This document shows positions 1 through 13,539 of a stretch of 64,000 bases of DNA, piece after piece (position 1 is the stretch's first letter; each line of letters starts with the position of its first letter). Made by a program: the position numbers and the translations under genes. The notes below the pieces were generated by a model. That model was given only the letters and a program-made list of their open reading frames with translations, was not told the DNA's origin and did no database searches. Origin of the DNA: Zizania palustris (Eukaryota > Streptophyta > Magnoliopsida > Poales > Poaceae); the NCBI GenBank assembly GCA_019279435.1, contig JAAALK010000283.1, positions 62,602,642-62,666,641 of the forward strand, given 5' to 3'.

Positions 1-89
1 TCAATTGTTACATCTGATACGAACGGTCATAATCTATCGCTAGAACGAGAAGACAACATACTATATTGCTCTTCTATTGAAGAAGACCC

Positions 90-2045
90 TAAGGGTTTGA
101 TTGGAACTGCTCCACTCCACTAAAATTTGCTTCACTCTATGAAATTCACACAAGAGCAAATCTGAGTTGGTGCCCTACTAAAGAGTAGTTCGTTGTACCT
201 ATTTGGCTTGCAGAATAGATTTAGATTTAGGAATGATAGCATTTGATAGGAATGTACTATTTTGCTCCTAGGTAGTTGTACACTATTTTTCGGCATATCT
301 TAACGTAAATAATACCACAATATATAGCAAATGTTTTGTATATTTAAACTAAAATAATTCATATTATACTACTATATAAGCTAGCGATAGCCACACATCT
401 AGGTTTACACCAAGCGTAACATTTGAGCATTTTTGTGTACCTCTCCGTCACAAAGAGATGACAAGTGAGAAGTATGCTTGAGATATCAGGTATCATGATG
501 TCTATGTATAAAACCATGTTTAAGATCTATCAATTATAAAATTCTATCGCACTTTGACGTACAACAACATATCTATAATAATAAAGTAAAATTGCCCACA
601 ACCACCACTGATAAGCACCGATAAGCATTGGGATTTTTTTGAATTCTCTTTGGCTTTTGTAGAACAAGGTGTTGAGCTGACTCTTTGGCTTCTGTAGAAC
701 AAGGTGCTGAGTTGACAATCTCAGGGTTGGAAGTGTTTGATTCATCTAGTTAACAATTTTCTGTTGGTGCGGCACCACATGAGGGCATAATAGAATCATT
801 ATCTTTATCCTGTTGTGATATCTAAGAAGGCACTGAAGGATCTGAGGATTCTAGGCATATAAGCAACTCCACAGTATGAACAATACATTCCCTCACGAAC
901 AATTTAGAGAATGTCTCTAGAAGCTTTTCCATCATAATCTCTGCTATTTGAAGAGCAAAAATCAACATTTGTGGATCTTTCCATGCAAGAATGCCCGCTA
1001 GGAAGCTATAATTAGAATTTTTGTAGTTTAGCAAGGATCAGGAATGAAGGTATGTCTACTGTACAACACGAGAAACAATAGTTTTCAATATAAATATGCA
1101 ACTAGACCATCATCTTGAAGAGAAGAATCAGAACTTAAAGTAAAAACTTGTGTTAGCACCTTGATATGTTAGTTGTGCCAAGTAGAGGCCAGATCATTTC
1201 ATAATCAAGAACAGGAGAGTAAGCATGTAAATGATGTAATTCAAGGCCTCATAGCCTTCAATAATCTTGATGAAATTCTTGACCACGAGCTACCTTCAGT
1301 AGTTATGATGCTCTTCGGATGAAACTGCATGTGGTACAATTTTAAGAGGCAAAAGATGCAAATCATCAAATATTCACAAGAAAAGAGACTAGGCACAAAC
1401 CCGTATGTCCATACAAGTGGTGGTGAGTGGGGGAGGCTCATTGTCATGATTAGGGGTGGCCGCTGCATCTCGAATCCCCTCACTACCCCTACTACAATTG
1501 CGGCTAGCTCGGCCGCCGAGCCAACCCCTCGGTGCCGCCGACCCGAGTTCCACTCATCCCCGTCGGCCACCTTAGCATCGTCGAATCCCCTATCGTTACT
1601 CCATCTTGGTGTAGTCTCGACACGCCACCGCTCTTGGGGCGCCCAAGTCGTCCACCGCGTCGTCGACACTCCTCAACTTCTCTTGCCATGTCCATATGGT
1701 TGCCGCACTAGCGTCGATTCACCCTCACACTAGCTGTGCAGTCCATCCCCATCGATGGCGACAAGAGCCCCCACCATCCGTCGATCTGTTTCCACCTAAC
1801 CGAGTGGAAAGAGACAGACGTGCAAGCATAGAAAAATAAATCAGTAAGTTTGTAATGTTATTGGTATTGGTGAGTATTTTTTAAGGAAACTCTGCGATTG
1901 CTTTTGAAAACTGATTTCGTAGAGATGCTCCGCAATTAACATTGATCTAGAGTATAGATTTTTATTTTTGATAATGGATCTAAAAATGTGAAGTTGAACC
2001 TGTTTGGCTACACTTCCGTGGAGCGGAGAGCAGTGACAAACTAAC
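90..2045. mobile_element. Interrupted non-autonomous DNA element (two ends of a dispersed family)
   Basis: The stretch 90-300 (gctccactccactaaaattt and following) and the stretch 1841-2045 (containing ctgatttcgtagag and ggagcggagagcag) match the left and right halves of the better preserved element at 35027-35762. Here the halves are about 1.5 kb apart, so the element has either been interrupted or carries extra cargo. The cargo includes a GC-rich patch at 1420-1790 whose open frames look like low-complexity sequence and not a recognisable protein. Ends are approximate and no target duplication was identified. Confidence 0.45.
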
Positions 2046-2530
2046 ATGGCACGAATTCTCTTGATGATCTTCGGTGCTGGCTGTCGCTGCCGTTGTCCAG
2101 GACGCCTTCATGCTGGGCGGATGTATTCATAGCGATTATTACTTGTTAGATTAGATTTGCTCGGTACGGTACGGTAGCACATAAGGATGTGTTTTGTCGA
2201 TCTAATACAGAAACGAGGTAACATCTGGAGGAAAACCAAACCGTTGAGAGGATTGTGTATGTTCACAGTTCATAGCATCGTTTCCAGTGGAACAAACTCA
2301 GAAGTACAATAAAACGAGTCAACTTGTGTGATGGAGCAATGGATCATGCAGAGCTAACATCAGTTATTATTGGTACACATCTACTCCACAGAAACTCTAA
2401 ACGACCAACGGAACCTCTTATTGAGCACACTCCACGATATGGAACTTGCAGGTCACTCTGCGAGGTTCCATCTCAACTTTCAAAACTGTAAGAACAAAAA
2501 AATAAAAGCAAACGCCGTATCTTCGCGTTT
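2046..2530. other. Intergenic / 3' flank of the PFP beta gene
   Basis: No gene recognised. The part nearest 2530 is expected to hold the 3' UTR of the minus-strand PFP beta gene. No clear poly(A) signal can be singled out. Confidence 0.5.
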
Positions 2531-5500
2531 CTACGCCTCGGCGCCAAGTTCCAGCATCAAGGTGTGGTTTGAATCCTGGCTTCCAGGGCCACTGAACTGG
2601 ATGGGGCCTGTGTCGTGATCGTGAGAGATGAACAAGTTAGTATATTTATGTTGCTGCTATGGACTATGGTCATCGTTCACTACTAGCTAATAGCTATAGT
2701 TATTTCCATGACCACATACCAGGGCTGATGTACCGGTTCTTGAGGGCCCACTCATCTCTCAGCGAAGCAAACTTCTTGAAAGGAGCACCTGAAAATTGAT
2801 GATACATAAAATGAGATTTGGACAAGATGTAAATCCCCAGATGTTAGTATTGGAAATAATTTCATACCATCAAGTTCCACCATCGCCTTCTTGATCACTG
2901 GCTTGAACTTGCCTGATTGCAGAGAGAAAAAAATCATAATGCTTACCCTCAAAATTAGGAAATGACAAGTAATGAAATACATAATAATCAGAAAATCTGA
3001 CACAAGTTAGTCCAAAAAATAATTTAGAAGAAGTTGAATATGACAATTCACATATGAGTAGGTACTTGAATAAACAGTCAAAAGAATAACTGGTTAATCT
3101 TCAAGTGAAAACAAGGGCATTGTAGATAATTACCGTGCCTCCTCTCAACATCCATCAATGCTGTCAGTGCAGTTCCTCCAACAGTCCATTCTTCCGCAGG
3201 AGCAGCGAGGTTAGCGACCTGAGTAAAAAGACAAAAATAAGATCACAATCAAACCATGGAAGTTCGTCTACAGCAGCTCCCAGATACATCAGCACAGTGT
3301 TCAGTTGTAAACTTTAACAAGGATACACGTTAAGTATGACTTCCAGTATGTTAATCAGGTGTCAACCTGTGGCATATCCACATCTAATAAGTAATGTCAA
3401 AAGAAGCTATTTAGTGAGCATACCGATGTAATAAGTCCTGTCTTCCCAGAATGAAGAAGGGCCCCAGAACCATAACCTAATGCATAGCAATAGCTAGAAT
3501 CAAAATTAGTTGGGAGCCCACATCTTCCTTCATATCTGCAAAATTACAAAGAAGCATTAGATATGGAGAGCAATTCCGGAAAATGCAACAATTCATGCTT
3601 ACCCAAAGAAGTGAGATTGGCCTCTGAAATGTGCAGGGTACTTTCCCTCGGCTTTTCTCTTCTCCAATTCAGTCTCAACCATGGCAATAAGCATTTTCTC
3701 AGTTTCAATTTTTGCGACCTAAAAAGAAAATTTGAATAGCAGTTAGGAACTTAGTATGCCTATTTTTTTGGTACAAACACATGTCAGGAGAGAGGACTAA
3801 AATACTATTATTTACCTGAACATTGCCATGGGGATCTCTTTCAAGCAAAAGTTGCTCCTGAATGGTTTTGGGCAGAAAGTCAAACAGTTGTCTGGATTCT
3901 GGTTGAAGCTTGCTTTTCCAGGCGCCTTCCTCATCAACAATATCATGTGCCAAAATTTCATTCAATTCTGCAATGAGTTTTTGGACCTAGAAAGAAAAGA
4001 GAATGAAGTCAGTGATGCAGTCCCTTACAAGAGTACAAGACAACATTGCAGGTGCACGATTATTGTCAAACCTCTGGGATGAAATCAATCAGACCCTCTG
4101 GGATAAGGATAACACCATAGTTGTAACCAAGTTCTGCTCGCTTGCAGATGATATCAGTAATGTATTTGGTGACATTCTTAAGAGTTTCCTTCTTCGCAGC
4201 GACCTACAGTAAAACAAAAATGTTAAATTGTAAGAGTAATGCACAATAAGCAAACAAAATGTTCATGAATGTCATCTCCAACACCACTTTCTCCCCAGTT
4301 GCATTTTATAATACCAAAATTCAAACTAATATAGGAGAGGTTTGTGCCCACCATGTGCCATTACTGTGGCAATATATTACTGTAGAGTTGGTGCTGTTTA
4401 TACATGGACAATAACAGGTTTCTTATTTGGAAATCTTACTGTTAGGTTGTTTGGTACCGTATCTAGACTGCATTTACAATAGTTACAATAATCCTCTCAA
4501 AAGGAGACCTATTACAGACATTACTCATTGGCATCGAGAGAATTAAACAAGAGTGTTTTGTCTATCACTCTATCCTCTTTATGCTCATGTGGTGTGGTGC
4601 TGCAACAGCACTTAGGTCATGCGACTGACAATGCACCTCGATGAGGACTAAAGGACATTGCCCCAATCACTTCAATCATATTTGATAGGCAAAAAGGAAA
4701 TGGTATGGAATAAAAATTGATGCAGGTCCACAATGATTCCACCATTATGAAAAAGCATTCTAAGGAAGAAACGGTTGGAATGTCAGATCACTGCAGAGAG
4801 AACATCACATATAAGAATTACAAACCTCTTCTCCGATGAGTGCAACGTTAGGGTGTGTTTGCAAAGCACACTCCAGTGTAATGTGAGAAGCAGCCCGCCC
4901 CATAAGCCTCACAACTGCATGAAACATCACAAGTACTTATCAGGGATGCATTAGAAATAGACAAAACAATGTTAAATAAACCATTTATTAAAGTTAACTC
5001 AATGTTCATGGATTTTATACATTGGCAGCACGGTGCACAACTACGAGGATGTTTGAGGCATTATTATTAATATAAATATATAATGACTACTTTGCTAGTC
5101 TGCTCACTATTTATGAGTTCTTCATCCAGTTTAATAACTAAATAACAAAATGACAGTGATTCAATAATCAATAGCAATATAGTTCTCACGAATTGGCAAA
5201 AGGAAACATCACCCAATGTGCTGCTATCAACTCTTTTCCAAGTTTACAAATATAAAATCATGGTTTAGACTATATTCAAACAATCGATTAGATAAACTTA
5301 CAGTGGTAATATTTCCCGGTTGATCGTGCATCAGTCATAACATTGCCAATCATTTCAGAGTATATCTGAAAATGAAGATGGACCAAACATTAATTAATAG
5401 TAGCCATGATAGTTTTCACATTACACTAAATCATCTTTGTGAATTGTCCTTATTCACCATGAGCAATTGAGTAATTACATAATGGTCATATAAGTGAATT

Positions 5501-7453
5501 CTTCAAAATCTAGACTGATTTACAGAAATTTTGAAAACTGGTGCATAAGGTTCAAGAACCCAATAGCTGATACCTTGCAAGCAGTGTCAAACCCAAAGCT
5601 TGTTGGAACCTCCTTGCATTTCAAATCTCCATCAATAGTCTTTGGACAACCAATGACGCGAGTTTTCATGTTCCTTCCCCTACAAAGTTTTGAAGTTATG
5701 ACTTGCTTGTCAAAACACATATGACTAGCAACATAGACAATACAATTATCAGGCACAATCTCTTGGTTCTCAATGTTTCATCTACAACTCAGGTAATGTT
5801 ACGGTGACCAAATATTTTATGACAGAAAACATCATCCAGAAAACATGCTTCAGCCACATAAATAAAAAACAATACGCTTTAGTACTGTCTGGAACTCTTT
5901 TATGCATTGCCTTCCGGGATTGATCTGTTCCCTGTTGACGGGCCTTAACAGTACAAAGCTTGAGGTGTTAACACAGACTAAAGGAACATGGTACAATTAT
6001 TAGCAGCCAACCTGAAGTACTCAGCAAGGAGGCATGCGTTTGTGTTTGAATCATCACCACCAATGACAACAAGTCCATCCAAATCAAGTTTGTTTACTGT
6101 GTCTTCAGCTTGCTTAAACTGCTCAAACACACAAGAATTAAAATAAAGAAAATGCTGGCGAAGTAGTAGTTAGCCAACAAAACAGGAAAGTTCTCAAAAA
6201 AGTAACCTGCTCTGGCGTTTCAATCTTGTCCCTTCCACTGCAGATCATATCAAACCCGCCCTATTGAAAAGAAAAAAGAAAAATTAAAATCCATAGCCAA
6301 AGTAAGACCCTTAGAACGGGGAAGTGAATATTTCACGAAATGACCTAACCATCGACAGTATGTGACACCTAACATCATCATAATTCAGGGTAAGATAAAA
6401 ACATGTATCTTATATCTTGTCTACACATGAATCTTACCTAACACCACCAACCAAACTAGCACGATTTAGGATTTACAGAAGGTAATGGAGTAAGCACGTC
6501 AGATATTCAGCCAGTAAGCATGCTTAATGAAGGCTATGTTGCCATACCTGGTTTCTGTAGGGGTACACATAATCCGCAGTGAGCTCAACGTACTTGCCCT
6601 TCATGACCCCAGCCGGGCCTCCCTTAAAACCATACATGACGCTGCCTTTTGCTCGCTCCTGCAGGTAATCTGGTCCGACCCAAACAAGGCAAATTCATCA
6701 ATAAGCATGCTTCAGAAATGGTGGAAATTTACCGAAAGTTAAAATCAAAAGACAAGTAAATTTAGCAAGTTTGGCCCCCACGAAACAAACAAAATCTATC
6801 GAGATCTAGAATTGTGCAAATTATATGTTGAAACTTTCTTGAAAACACCGACTCTAACTAGCTAAAACGGTGATCATGTTCAGATCTCCAAGCAGACAAC
6901 CAGCATCAAATTCAGAGCTAATGGTATATATAACAGAGCCTTTTTAGACTTCCTTTACAGAGAAAATAGCTCGGGGAAACTTGCACTCACCAAACATGCC
7001 GCAGATCACATTGTGTCCGCCGGGAGCCTGGCCACCGGAGAGCACGACCCCGACCTTAAGGGGCCTCGTGGACGCCGGTTCCGCCGAAGGGACCAGCGAC
7101 ACCGATGGCTGGCCGAACAGGTTAGGGAACAGCTTCGCGATCTCATCTGCGCCAGATCAAATCTAAGCTCACCATCCGAAAACCCAACCAGTAAGCAGGA
7201 GCACTAGATCCAGCAACGCATCGGCGCGGGCGCGTCGTCGTCGTCATCATCACTCACCAGGGTTCCCCGCGGCCGAGCTTGGGGGCCCGTCGACGAGCGC
7301 GAAGTGGGAGCGGAGCACGGAGGGGAAGGGCAGCGCGTGCTTGAGGCGGCTCGTCTGCACCTCGCTGTACACGGACGCCAGCCTCCCTGGGGCCGGCGCG
7401 TTCGACGCCGCCGCGCCGCCGCCGTTCGCCGCCGTCGCCGTCGCCGCCGCCAT
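2531..7453 (-). CDS. PFPB: Pyrophosphate--fructose 6-phosphate 1-phosphotransferase, beta (catalytic) subunit
   Basis: Cytosolic enzyme that reversibly phosphorylates fructose 6-phosphate with pyrophosphate; the beta subunit is catalytic and partners a regulatory alpha subunit. Sixteen exons close in phase: 7453-7258, 7146-6991, 6669-6548, 6260-6207, 6118-6012, 5679-5574, 5365-5302, 4914-4826, 4203-4072, 3986-3816, 3718-3603, 3535-3424, 3218-3134, 2912-2868, 2788-2720, 2607-2531. Together they give 1701 nt, 566 aa plus TAG, the usual plant length. Visible motifs are GGQAPGGHN at the end of exon 2, GGDDSNTNA (about residues 196-204), PKTIDGD (224-230) with the pyrophosphate-type catalytic Asp, and LMGRAASH (about 272-279). 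The N-terminus is Ala/Gly-rich before RLASVYSEVQ. The start at 7453 is the ATG in the GC-rich first exon that gives the family N-terminus. All introns are GT/AG. Residues 3 and 4 of the GGDDS motif are the Asp-Asp expected for a PPi-dependent enzyme. No damage was seen. Identification is certain at family level; the exons were assigned by eye. Confidence 0.97.
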
Positions 7454-7928
7454 GCGCGAGATTTGGTGCGAGTGGGACGGGGGTTTGGTTTCGTGGGGAG
7501 AATATGCCGTGGGGAAGGGGAGAGTGTGCTCAGCCGGGGTGGGTGCGTCGCCGTTGGGTTTTATGATGGGCGATCGATCGGCGGATCGGTGGGGGGCGGC
7601 GGCGTGGGCGTGTGCTGCTGGTTTTGCGGCGAAGCCCCTGGATTTGTGCAGTGTCTCCAGTCCGGTCTGCGGCGGCGGATGGACCGGGAAACCGGAGGAC
7701 TGGAGGAGGGCTCAGCCGCTCGGGTGGTTTTACAGTTTGAAAATGTTTTATTCAGTCCGTACTAAAAAATAAAAAAACAGGATGATATTTAAAAACTTAG
7801 TGAAAAATGTTTTCTTATTTTGTAAAATAATATTTCATACGTGTATATATACGATTTCGTTTGCAATACTCTTATTATATGTTTCAACAGATTAATATTA
7901 TTCTATCCATTTTTATAAATAATGATAT
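7454..7928. other. 5' flank of the PFP beta gene
   Basis: A GC-rich, G-rich stretch to about 7740 is the probable 5' UTR and core promoter of the minus-strand PFP beta gene. It changes abruptly to AT-rich DNA after 7745. Open frames on the plus strand here are antisense or low-complexity shadows. No clear TATA box could be chosen. Confidence 0.45.
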
Positions 7929-8388
7929 TGTTTGGTTCGATGGATATTTCTGATGAGACAGAATCATCTATCGAGATAGTTGTTTGATTGAAGAATAAAG
8001 ATAGATGTGATAACCACCGAAAGAAATATTACTTTCAACAAAGAAATATTACTTCCATATGTTGGATGGAGGGATTAAGAAATTTTTTTGGCGTATCCAT
8101 CCAATATTCAATGAGATGATATGTCACTACCGATTAGTTGGGATACATTTAAATTTTTGTTTATAAATATTGAAATGATTTTTCCCTTAAATCATTTATC
8201 CAATTTATAATCTAATTATATCATTGTATTCCTTACAATTTAATCTATAAAATAAGATTTCATAAGATTATATTTTTGTTAAAAAATATATTTGACGGAT
8301 GGTTCCATTAAATTTAGGTTTATCTAACCAAGTTATATCCACTTAACCAAATAAAAATTGTCTCATCTAGTCCATCCAACCAAACACC
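7929..8388. mobile_element. MITE with terminal inverted repeats beginning GTTTGGTT
   Basis: The left end (GTTTGGTTCGATGGA, 7930 onward, then tgatgagacag) is mirrored by the right end (ctgtctcatctag.. / tccatccaaccaaac, ending about 8386). The roughly 460-bp AT-rich interior has no coding potential. The size and TIRs fit a non-autonomous DNA element; the superfamily is not settled because no clean target duplication was found. It lies upstream of the PFP beta gene. Confidence 0.55.
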
Positions 8389-8469
8389 TAACATGTATTA
8401 TTCTATCTCGAAATACATGGATGATCATATTTCTATCCATGCTTGCGCTCAAACCAAACTCTACCTATC

Positions 8470-9115
8470 GAAATGACCCTAGATACATCATGAGTGAGTA
8501 GACTGAATGAGGAGTTGGGAGACAAGACACTGAAGACGACCTCGGAAGAGGTTGGACCGATAGTCGGTAGCGAAACAGTCAACAAGTTGTAAAGTGAAGT
8601 CGAGATGACGCCCCAAGTTTAGGATTTGGGAAATATCCCAGTACAAGAACTAGGAGGCAGAAGTGACAGCAGACCCATACACTTGATCACTAACGATAAT
8701 TCAAAGATATAATTATCGGATTTGAATACTAGTAAAGGTAGTGAATAACATCATATTTATTAGCCCACAATCCCTAGTGATTTGCCTACGGTAAAAGGAT
8801 TTAATTGGGAAAGTTAAAGTCTAAATGGTAACCACCTATCTCTGGATATATAAAGGAGTCAGGAACACCTTCCTTAGGATACTTAGACTCTCATACAACT
8901 TACGCATATGAGATCCCTGTAATTAATCCATAGAATACAGTTATTACTCTTAGGAAGGTCGAACCTGTCTAAATTTTATTTGTTTCTTTTAGTTTTTTAG
9001 GTAACCATTTTTACGTAACCATAGAATTGCAAACACAGAAACACACCAATCTACCTCCGCGGGTAACCGCATCGAATAATTGTCATTCTAGGTAACGAGT
9101 ATGTATTTAATTTAT
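8470..9115 (+). mobile_element. LTR copy A (solo or truncated) of a family present three times
   Basis: This 0.65-kb stretch aligns along its length with 28908-29420 and with 30481-30948 plus 34323-34560. Shared blocks include gacaagacactgaagacgacctc, the TATA-like ggatatataaaggagtc (8845-8865), catatgagatcccTgtaat and a tail ending ctaggtaacga. A TATA box followed by a conserved leader fits an LTR. No internal region or coding sequence flanks it, so a solo LTR is the simplest reading. Exact termini and a target duplication could not be fixed. Confidence 0.55.
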
Positions 9116-9935
9116 GAACGAGTGTGTATGTATATATAATATATACACTACAAACGAAACATGGACTTAAAATAATCTGTGCTGATGGCAATTGGCCAGC
9201 ACAATAGACGGGGTGAATAACTCGAATGCGATTACGCAGTTCGCCAAGTGCCTTGATGCAAAGATGGGACACGAGAGCGGTGTGTCGTTTCGTGTGCCCG
9301 CTGCCTGTACGTTGCATGCATCCATAATTCCATATCCTCGGCTGGGGGATGGGCACGGTAAATATTATTCCGCCGGTGCTGGTGGTTTTCGGCGGATCAT
9401 CATCTGCCATCCTGCGTGCGGCCGACGCGGTAGCTCGCAACCGGTGATGTTTGCTCCTCGCACCACTACCGTAATCGGACGTCGCTATCAACGGCGTTTG
9501 ACACGATTATTTTTAGCCCCGTGGCATGACACCCTCTGTTCCTCTCAAAGTTTGGTGATATTTTAGCTGTAGTGACCTCTTAAACCAATACTAGTAGGTG
9601 TGATCAGTTGATACTACCTAAAATTTGGGTTTGTACGACTTTTATTTTACATTTTACAAACGTGATGATTTTTACTAATTTAAAAAAATCAAATCTATCG
9701 TATAATTTCTAGGTACGATGTCTTGCTAACAAAAATAACACCGTAAAACAAATCACGAGTTAGCATTGTTTTGATGGTTAGGACTGTACAATTTTATCTC
9801 TTCAAATTATTATGGTAGACAATTTAAAAGCTGGTATGTTATTAAAGACAGATCAAGTTATTAGATACCCAGTGTGAGAGTTCACTCGCCAATGCAAGCA
9901 TCTGCTCATGGTTTCTTAAACGAAGAACTAGCTGG
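9116..9935. other. Intergenic, no gene seen
   Basis: Mixed-composition DNA to about 9560, then AT-rich. Open frames at 9192-9566 and 9051-9491 overlap on opposite strands and resemble no protein I know, so no feature is called. Confidence 0.5.
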
Positions 9936-11360
9936 CACTACCACAGAAACATATATTAGTGATGGGTATGTTCCCCGTTACCCTTATCGCGTCAGTAAAA
10001 CCCTATCATTAATGACAGATAAATACTCATCACTAAAAGGTCGCTCTAGTTCCCCTCCGCGGCCGGCATACCCTCCTTTAGTGACAGGGAAGACTTTACG
10101 CCCGTCACTAATGTGCTCGTTACTGACATGTGATTATTATCACCTGTCACTAATAATATAGTCATTTTAAAAAAAACTAAAATTTTAGGCTGCATCCTGA
10201 ATCATAGCTAGGATTTGGAAACCAACATATGCAACATCTAAAACACATCACAGACAATTCATCACAGATGATTCATTATCAAATCCGTATCACATACATT
10301 AACTATATACTCGTTATCTCGAAGAAAATGGCTACACACAAAATTGTTTCATGGCTTTTGAATAGCTAATAACTAACATATAGTGATATTCAGTGTTTGA
10401 ATAATATCCTATCACTATCCAAACTTCCACCACCGCCACCATGGATAGCTTCAACAAAAAGCCTAATGAGTAGTAGCAGGAGCCCTATGTCACAGCGTCC
10501 GGTAAGGAGCACCACCATGAATAGTCATGTCAACTTCGAGTGCATTATCTCGAAGAAATTGGCTAAGACCATCAATTATCTCGGAAAAATTGGCTAAAAG
10601 CAGTAGGTCAGTTTACCATGTAACAATAAAATGAAAACAAAGTTAGCATCGACCGACGACACATTTGGACGAGGAAGAGGAGGAAGATGACGACCTTAGG
10701 AGGAGGAGGAGAAGGATGCAACCAAGGTGGTGGCGAGTAGAGTGGCCACAAGAGCCGACGATACATGTGTCCAGGAGCGGCGAAGAGCACGACGAAGGTG
10801 ACGACGACGACGAGAGTTAGGGTTAGGGTTGGGGGAAATGACAGAATGACAATTCACTTCGGTTAAACCTATTTATAGGCAGAAGAAGTCATCAGTGACA
10901 GGTGATAGTTACCATCCATCACTGATGATATAGGGGCCTTTAGTGACGAGTATAGCTAAAACTCGTCACTGATGATGTAGAGAAGTCTCACGGGTATAGA
11001 TCAACCTTTAGTAACGGATAACAAATGTTATGGTCACTTTGAAAGAAATAATAGTTTTTAGGCTGCAACCTGAATGAAAGCTAGGATTTGATAGCCAATA
11101 TATCCAAAGCACATCACAAACAATTTTTAGGCTACAGCCTGAATTAAAGCCAGACAATTCATATCACTGACAATTTATCACAAAATACAGACAATTCATA
11201 ACAAAAGATTTATAACATAATATTGCTTCATACCGTAAGTTTACAGTACGTACATCATAACCTCAATGCCATTAGTAACAATGTTGACATGGAAGACGCA
11301 CACAGTGTCAACTTCTAAAGAGTTATCGCTAAGAAATTGCCCAAAATCTTTAGTTAGATA
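9936..11360 (+). mobile_element. CACTA-type transposon left end with subterminal repeats
   Basis: CACTACCACAGAAAC at 9936 has the CACTA terminus form. It is followed by repeated subterminal units of the type tagtgaYgggt / tcactaat on both strands (9957-10155, again 10895-11010). Two direct copies of a subterminal block (about 10150-10600 and 11030-11360, beginning ttttaggctgca) show internal duplication or two nested relatives. No TAGTG right terminus or 3-bp target duplication was found, so this is a fragment. Open frames inside are low-complexity. A telomere-like gttagggttagggtt lies at about 10815-10830. Confidence 0.5.
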
Positions 11361-11652
11361 GCACCGTTTCATCCGTCACTTTGTGCACCGCAATTGGGAC
11401 TGCGTCAGATCCTACTGCTGCCACTTGAATCTCGGTGGTCTAGTGGTGCATGTGAGGTGTGATATGCTTTTCACAGTACTGCCTTAAAAAGTACTATAAA
11501 AAATTAACAAATCTATTAGAGAAGACTATTTGTATAGACCAACTACATGTGCAAATAACTTACCAACGACTTCTTGTTGATGATCGTATTATTTATTGTG
11601 CATACATATAATCGACTCTCGAAGGATAAACCTGTCGAGATGTCTTATAGGA

Positions 11653-12095
11653 GAGTCTTCCTTGCTGGAGTTACATCTGTTGGATTGCCAAAATAACAGA
11701 TTTGCTTTAATTGGTCCATTAGGTCGGTGTCGACCTCCATGGTTAACCCCTTCCCCTTTATGTCTGCAACACTACTAGGATCCTCCATGACATTATAAGA
11801 AACCATGATAAAAACATAAACAAAAGATGTGCATGTGTAGTAATGTCACTTCTCTATGTATACCACTATCGTCGTTGTACACTTTGATAGTCGTTGGAGT
11901 CTTCTCATCACCAAAGTTAGTGTAGAATTTTATCATAACAGTTAATGGAGTTTGTCCCATTGTTATTACCAAATAGTCCACTTTTGTTAGGTCACCTCTT
12001 CGGCTAAATTCAGCCCACCCTTTGTGGAGGCATATTGTACCGCCGCCCCCACAGCTCACAACCTCAACCTCAGTGGTGCACCTATCTCTTGTCAT
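11653..12095 (-). pseudogene. Fragment resembling a B3-domain gene, next to a CACTA-type element
   Basis: A minus-strand frame ending near 11870 reads in part TICLHKGWAEFSRRGDL, then KVDYLVITMGQTPLTVMIKFY. This matches the second half of plant B3 DNA-binding domains (the GW..F....L..GD.LVF....TL.VKI pattern). A GT donor follows the codons NDDSG. Lower down, a second open stretch (11789 to 11653) encodes an acidic start and ends ..PTDVTPARKTLL then stop; it could be a following exon. The first half of the B3 domain is missing and in-frame stops lie immediately upstream. It is most likely a captured or degenerate gene piece. Recognition rests on pattern only. Confidence 0.4.
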
Positions 12096-12119
12096 TTTTT
12101 TGAGAGTGTCGCTAGCACG

Positions 12120-13400
12120 AATGTTATTGACCTCACAAAATATTTTTGATAAAATACTACAATAGTAATAGATGTGCTTCAGTTTGTTAACACATGAATA
12201 AACAGGACATGTAATGTATAAAAAACTATAACTAAACTTTGTGATGCTTGCCGTGAATTAGATGATTGATTTTTATTAAGAAACTATTATAAACATATGT
12301 TAGTACTTGTACATCGTTTGGAATCCTTGCCATACCCTAATTCACAAATTTTGGATAAATGATTTTATAAAGTGAAATTTAATAGTAAGAATGAAGTAAC
12401 TTATGAGAATATTGAGAATGCAACCGACGAAGGCGATAGAGGGCACGAGCGACGGAAGAAAATAAAAAAGAAGAAAAAGATTGTTTTTACATTTTTTGAA
12501 ATATGAAAATTTTAAAATTTTATAACTGGAGATTTCAAAAATAAGTCAAATATTTAAAAATATTTTCAAATTTATAAAATTAGAATTTAAGATTTTGAAA
12601 AGAAACTAAATCTTTCAAAAAGAAGAGAAAACATAATTTTAAAAAATTGAAAAATTAAAAATTTATAACTTGGGGATTTCAAAAAGAAGTCAAATATTTA
12701 ACAATCAAATATTTTGAAATATTTTGGGATTTTAAAAGTGATGAGTAATTTTTTAGAGAGTTGAAAATAGAGAGTCTGTTGGAGGGTATAGTAGATTTAG
12801 AGAGGATTTTTTTGGAGAATTGGCTAAAATGGATAAATGGAGAGTCAAAAATACAAAGGTTTTTGGAGATGCTCTAAGATGAACAGGAGAACAATTTCAT
12901 GTGAAGTCATGCGTGTTTCTTCTTATGCTGTTTAATAAAACCTGACAGGGCCATTAACTAAAAAGAATGAACCGATTCTAGTTAATTTTGAATGTTCTAT
13001 TACCTCTTCGTGCTTCAAGACCAACGACGAAAGCTAACTGTTTTGCCAAAGCAGCCGAGTAAAAAATTCTAAAATTGATAAGAAAGATGAGATCGGCCCC
13101 AAAAAAAACGATAGAAATATGACAACATGAGCTTGACCTTTCACCTATGGCAACTTGCTAAAAAACAAAAGATAAAGAGGGGAAATCAAACTCGAAGTTC
13201 GTAGCAGCAAATGGCATTTTCTAATTTCTATTCTAGGTGGCGAATGGTGTAAGAAACGGAGGCCGGAGGGCCACAGCTAGGCCTACCAGCTCGGTCCGTA
13301 CGAGCCCATTTGTCTAGAACTACCCAATAACACACGGGCCGTCGAGCCCGCCGTCCACCAGCCCACGCCACGCGGCCCAACCCGACTTGCTGTGCCAGGC
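12120..13400. other. AT-rich intergenic DNA upstream of the dynamin gene
   Basis: No gene seen. The part 12420-12880 is A-rich with short repeated words (aaatatttt, gggatttcaaaaa) and ends ttttggagatgctctaag, a terminus common in grass MITEs. The left partner of that end was not found. Confidence 0.45.
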
Positions 13401-13539
13401 AAAACGGGCCGGGCCGCCAGCCCGTCGTGCTGTGCTGGGCCGGACCTCCGGCTGGCCGCCGGCGGGCCCACCGTGCAGCTGACTAGCAGTGGGTCGGGAA
13501 GCTGGGCGTGCACCTTCGCAGCCAAAACTCCAAAAGCAA

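Noticed and set aside
1329..1733. Overlapping open frames on both strands near 1.3-1.7 kb
   Set aside because: Compositional (Ser/Pro/Arg), no family resemblance, located between the two halves of a transposable element.
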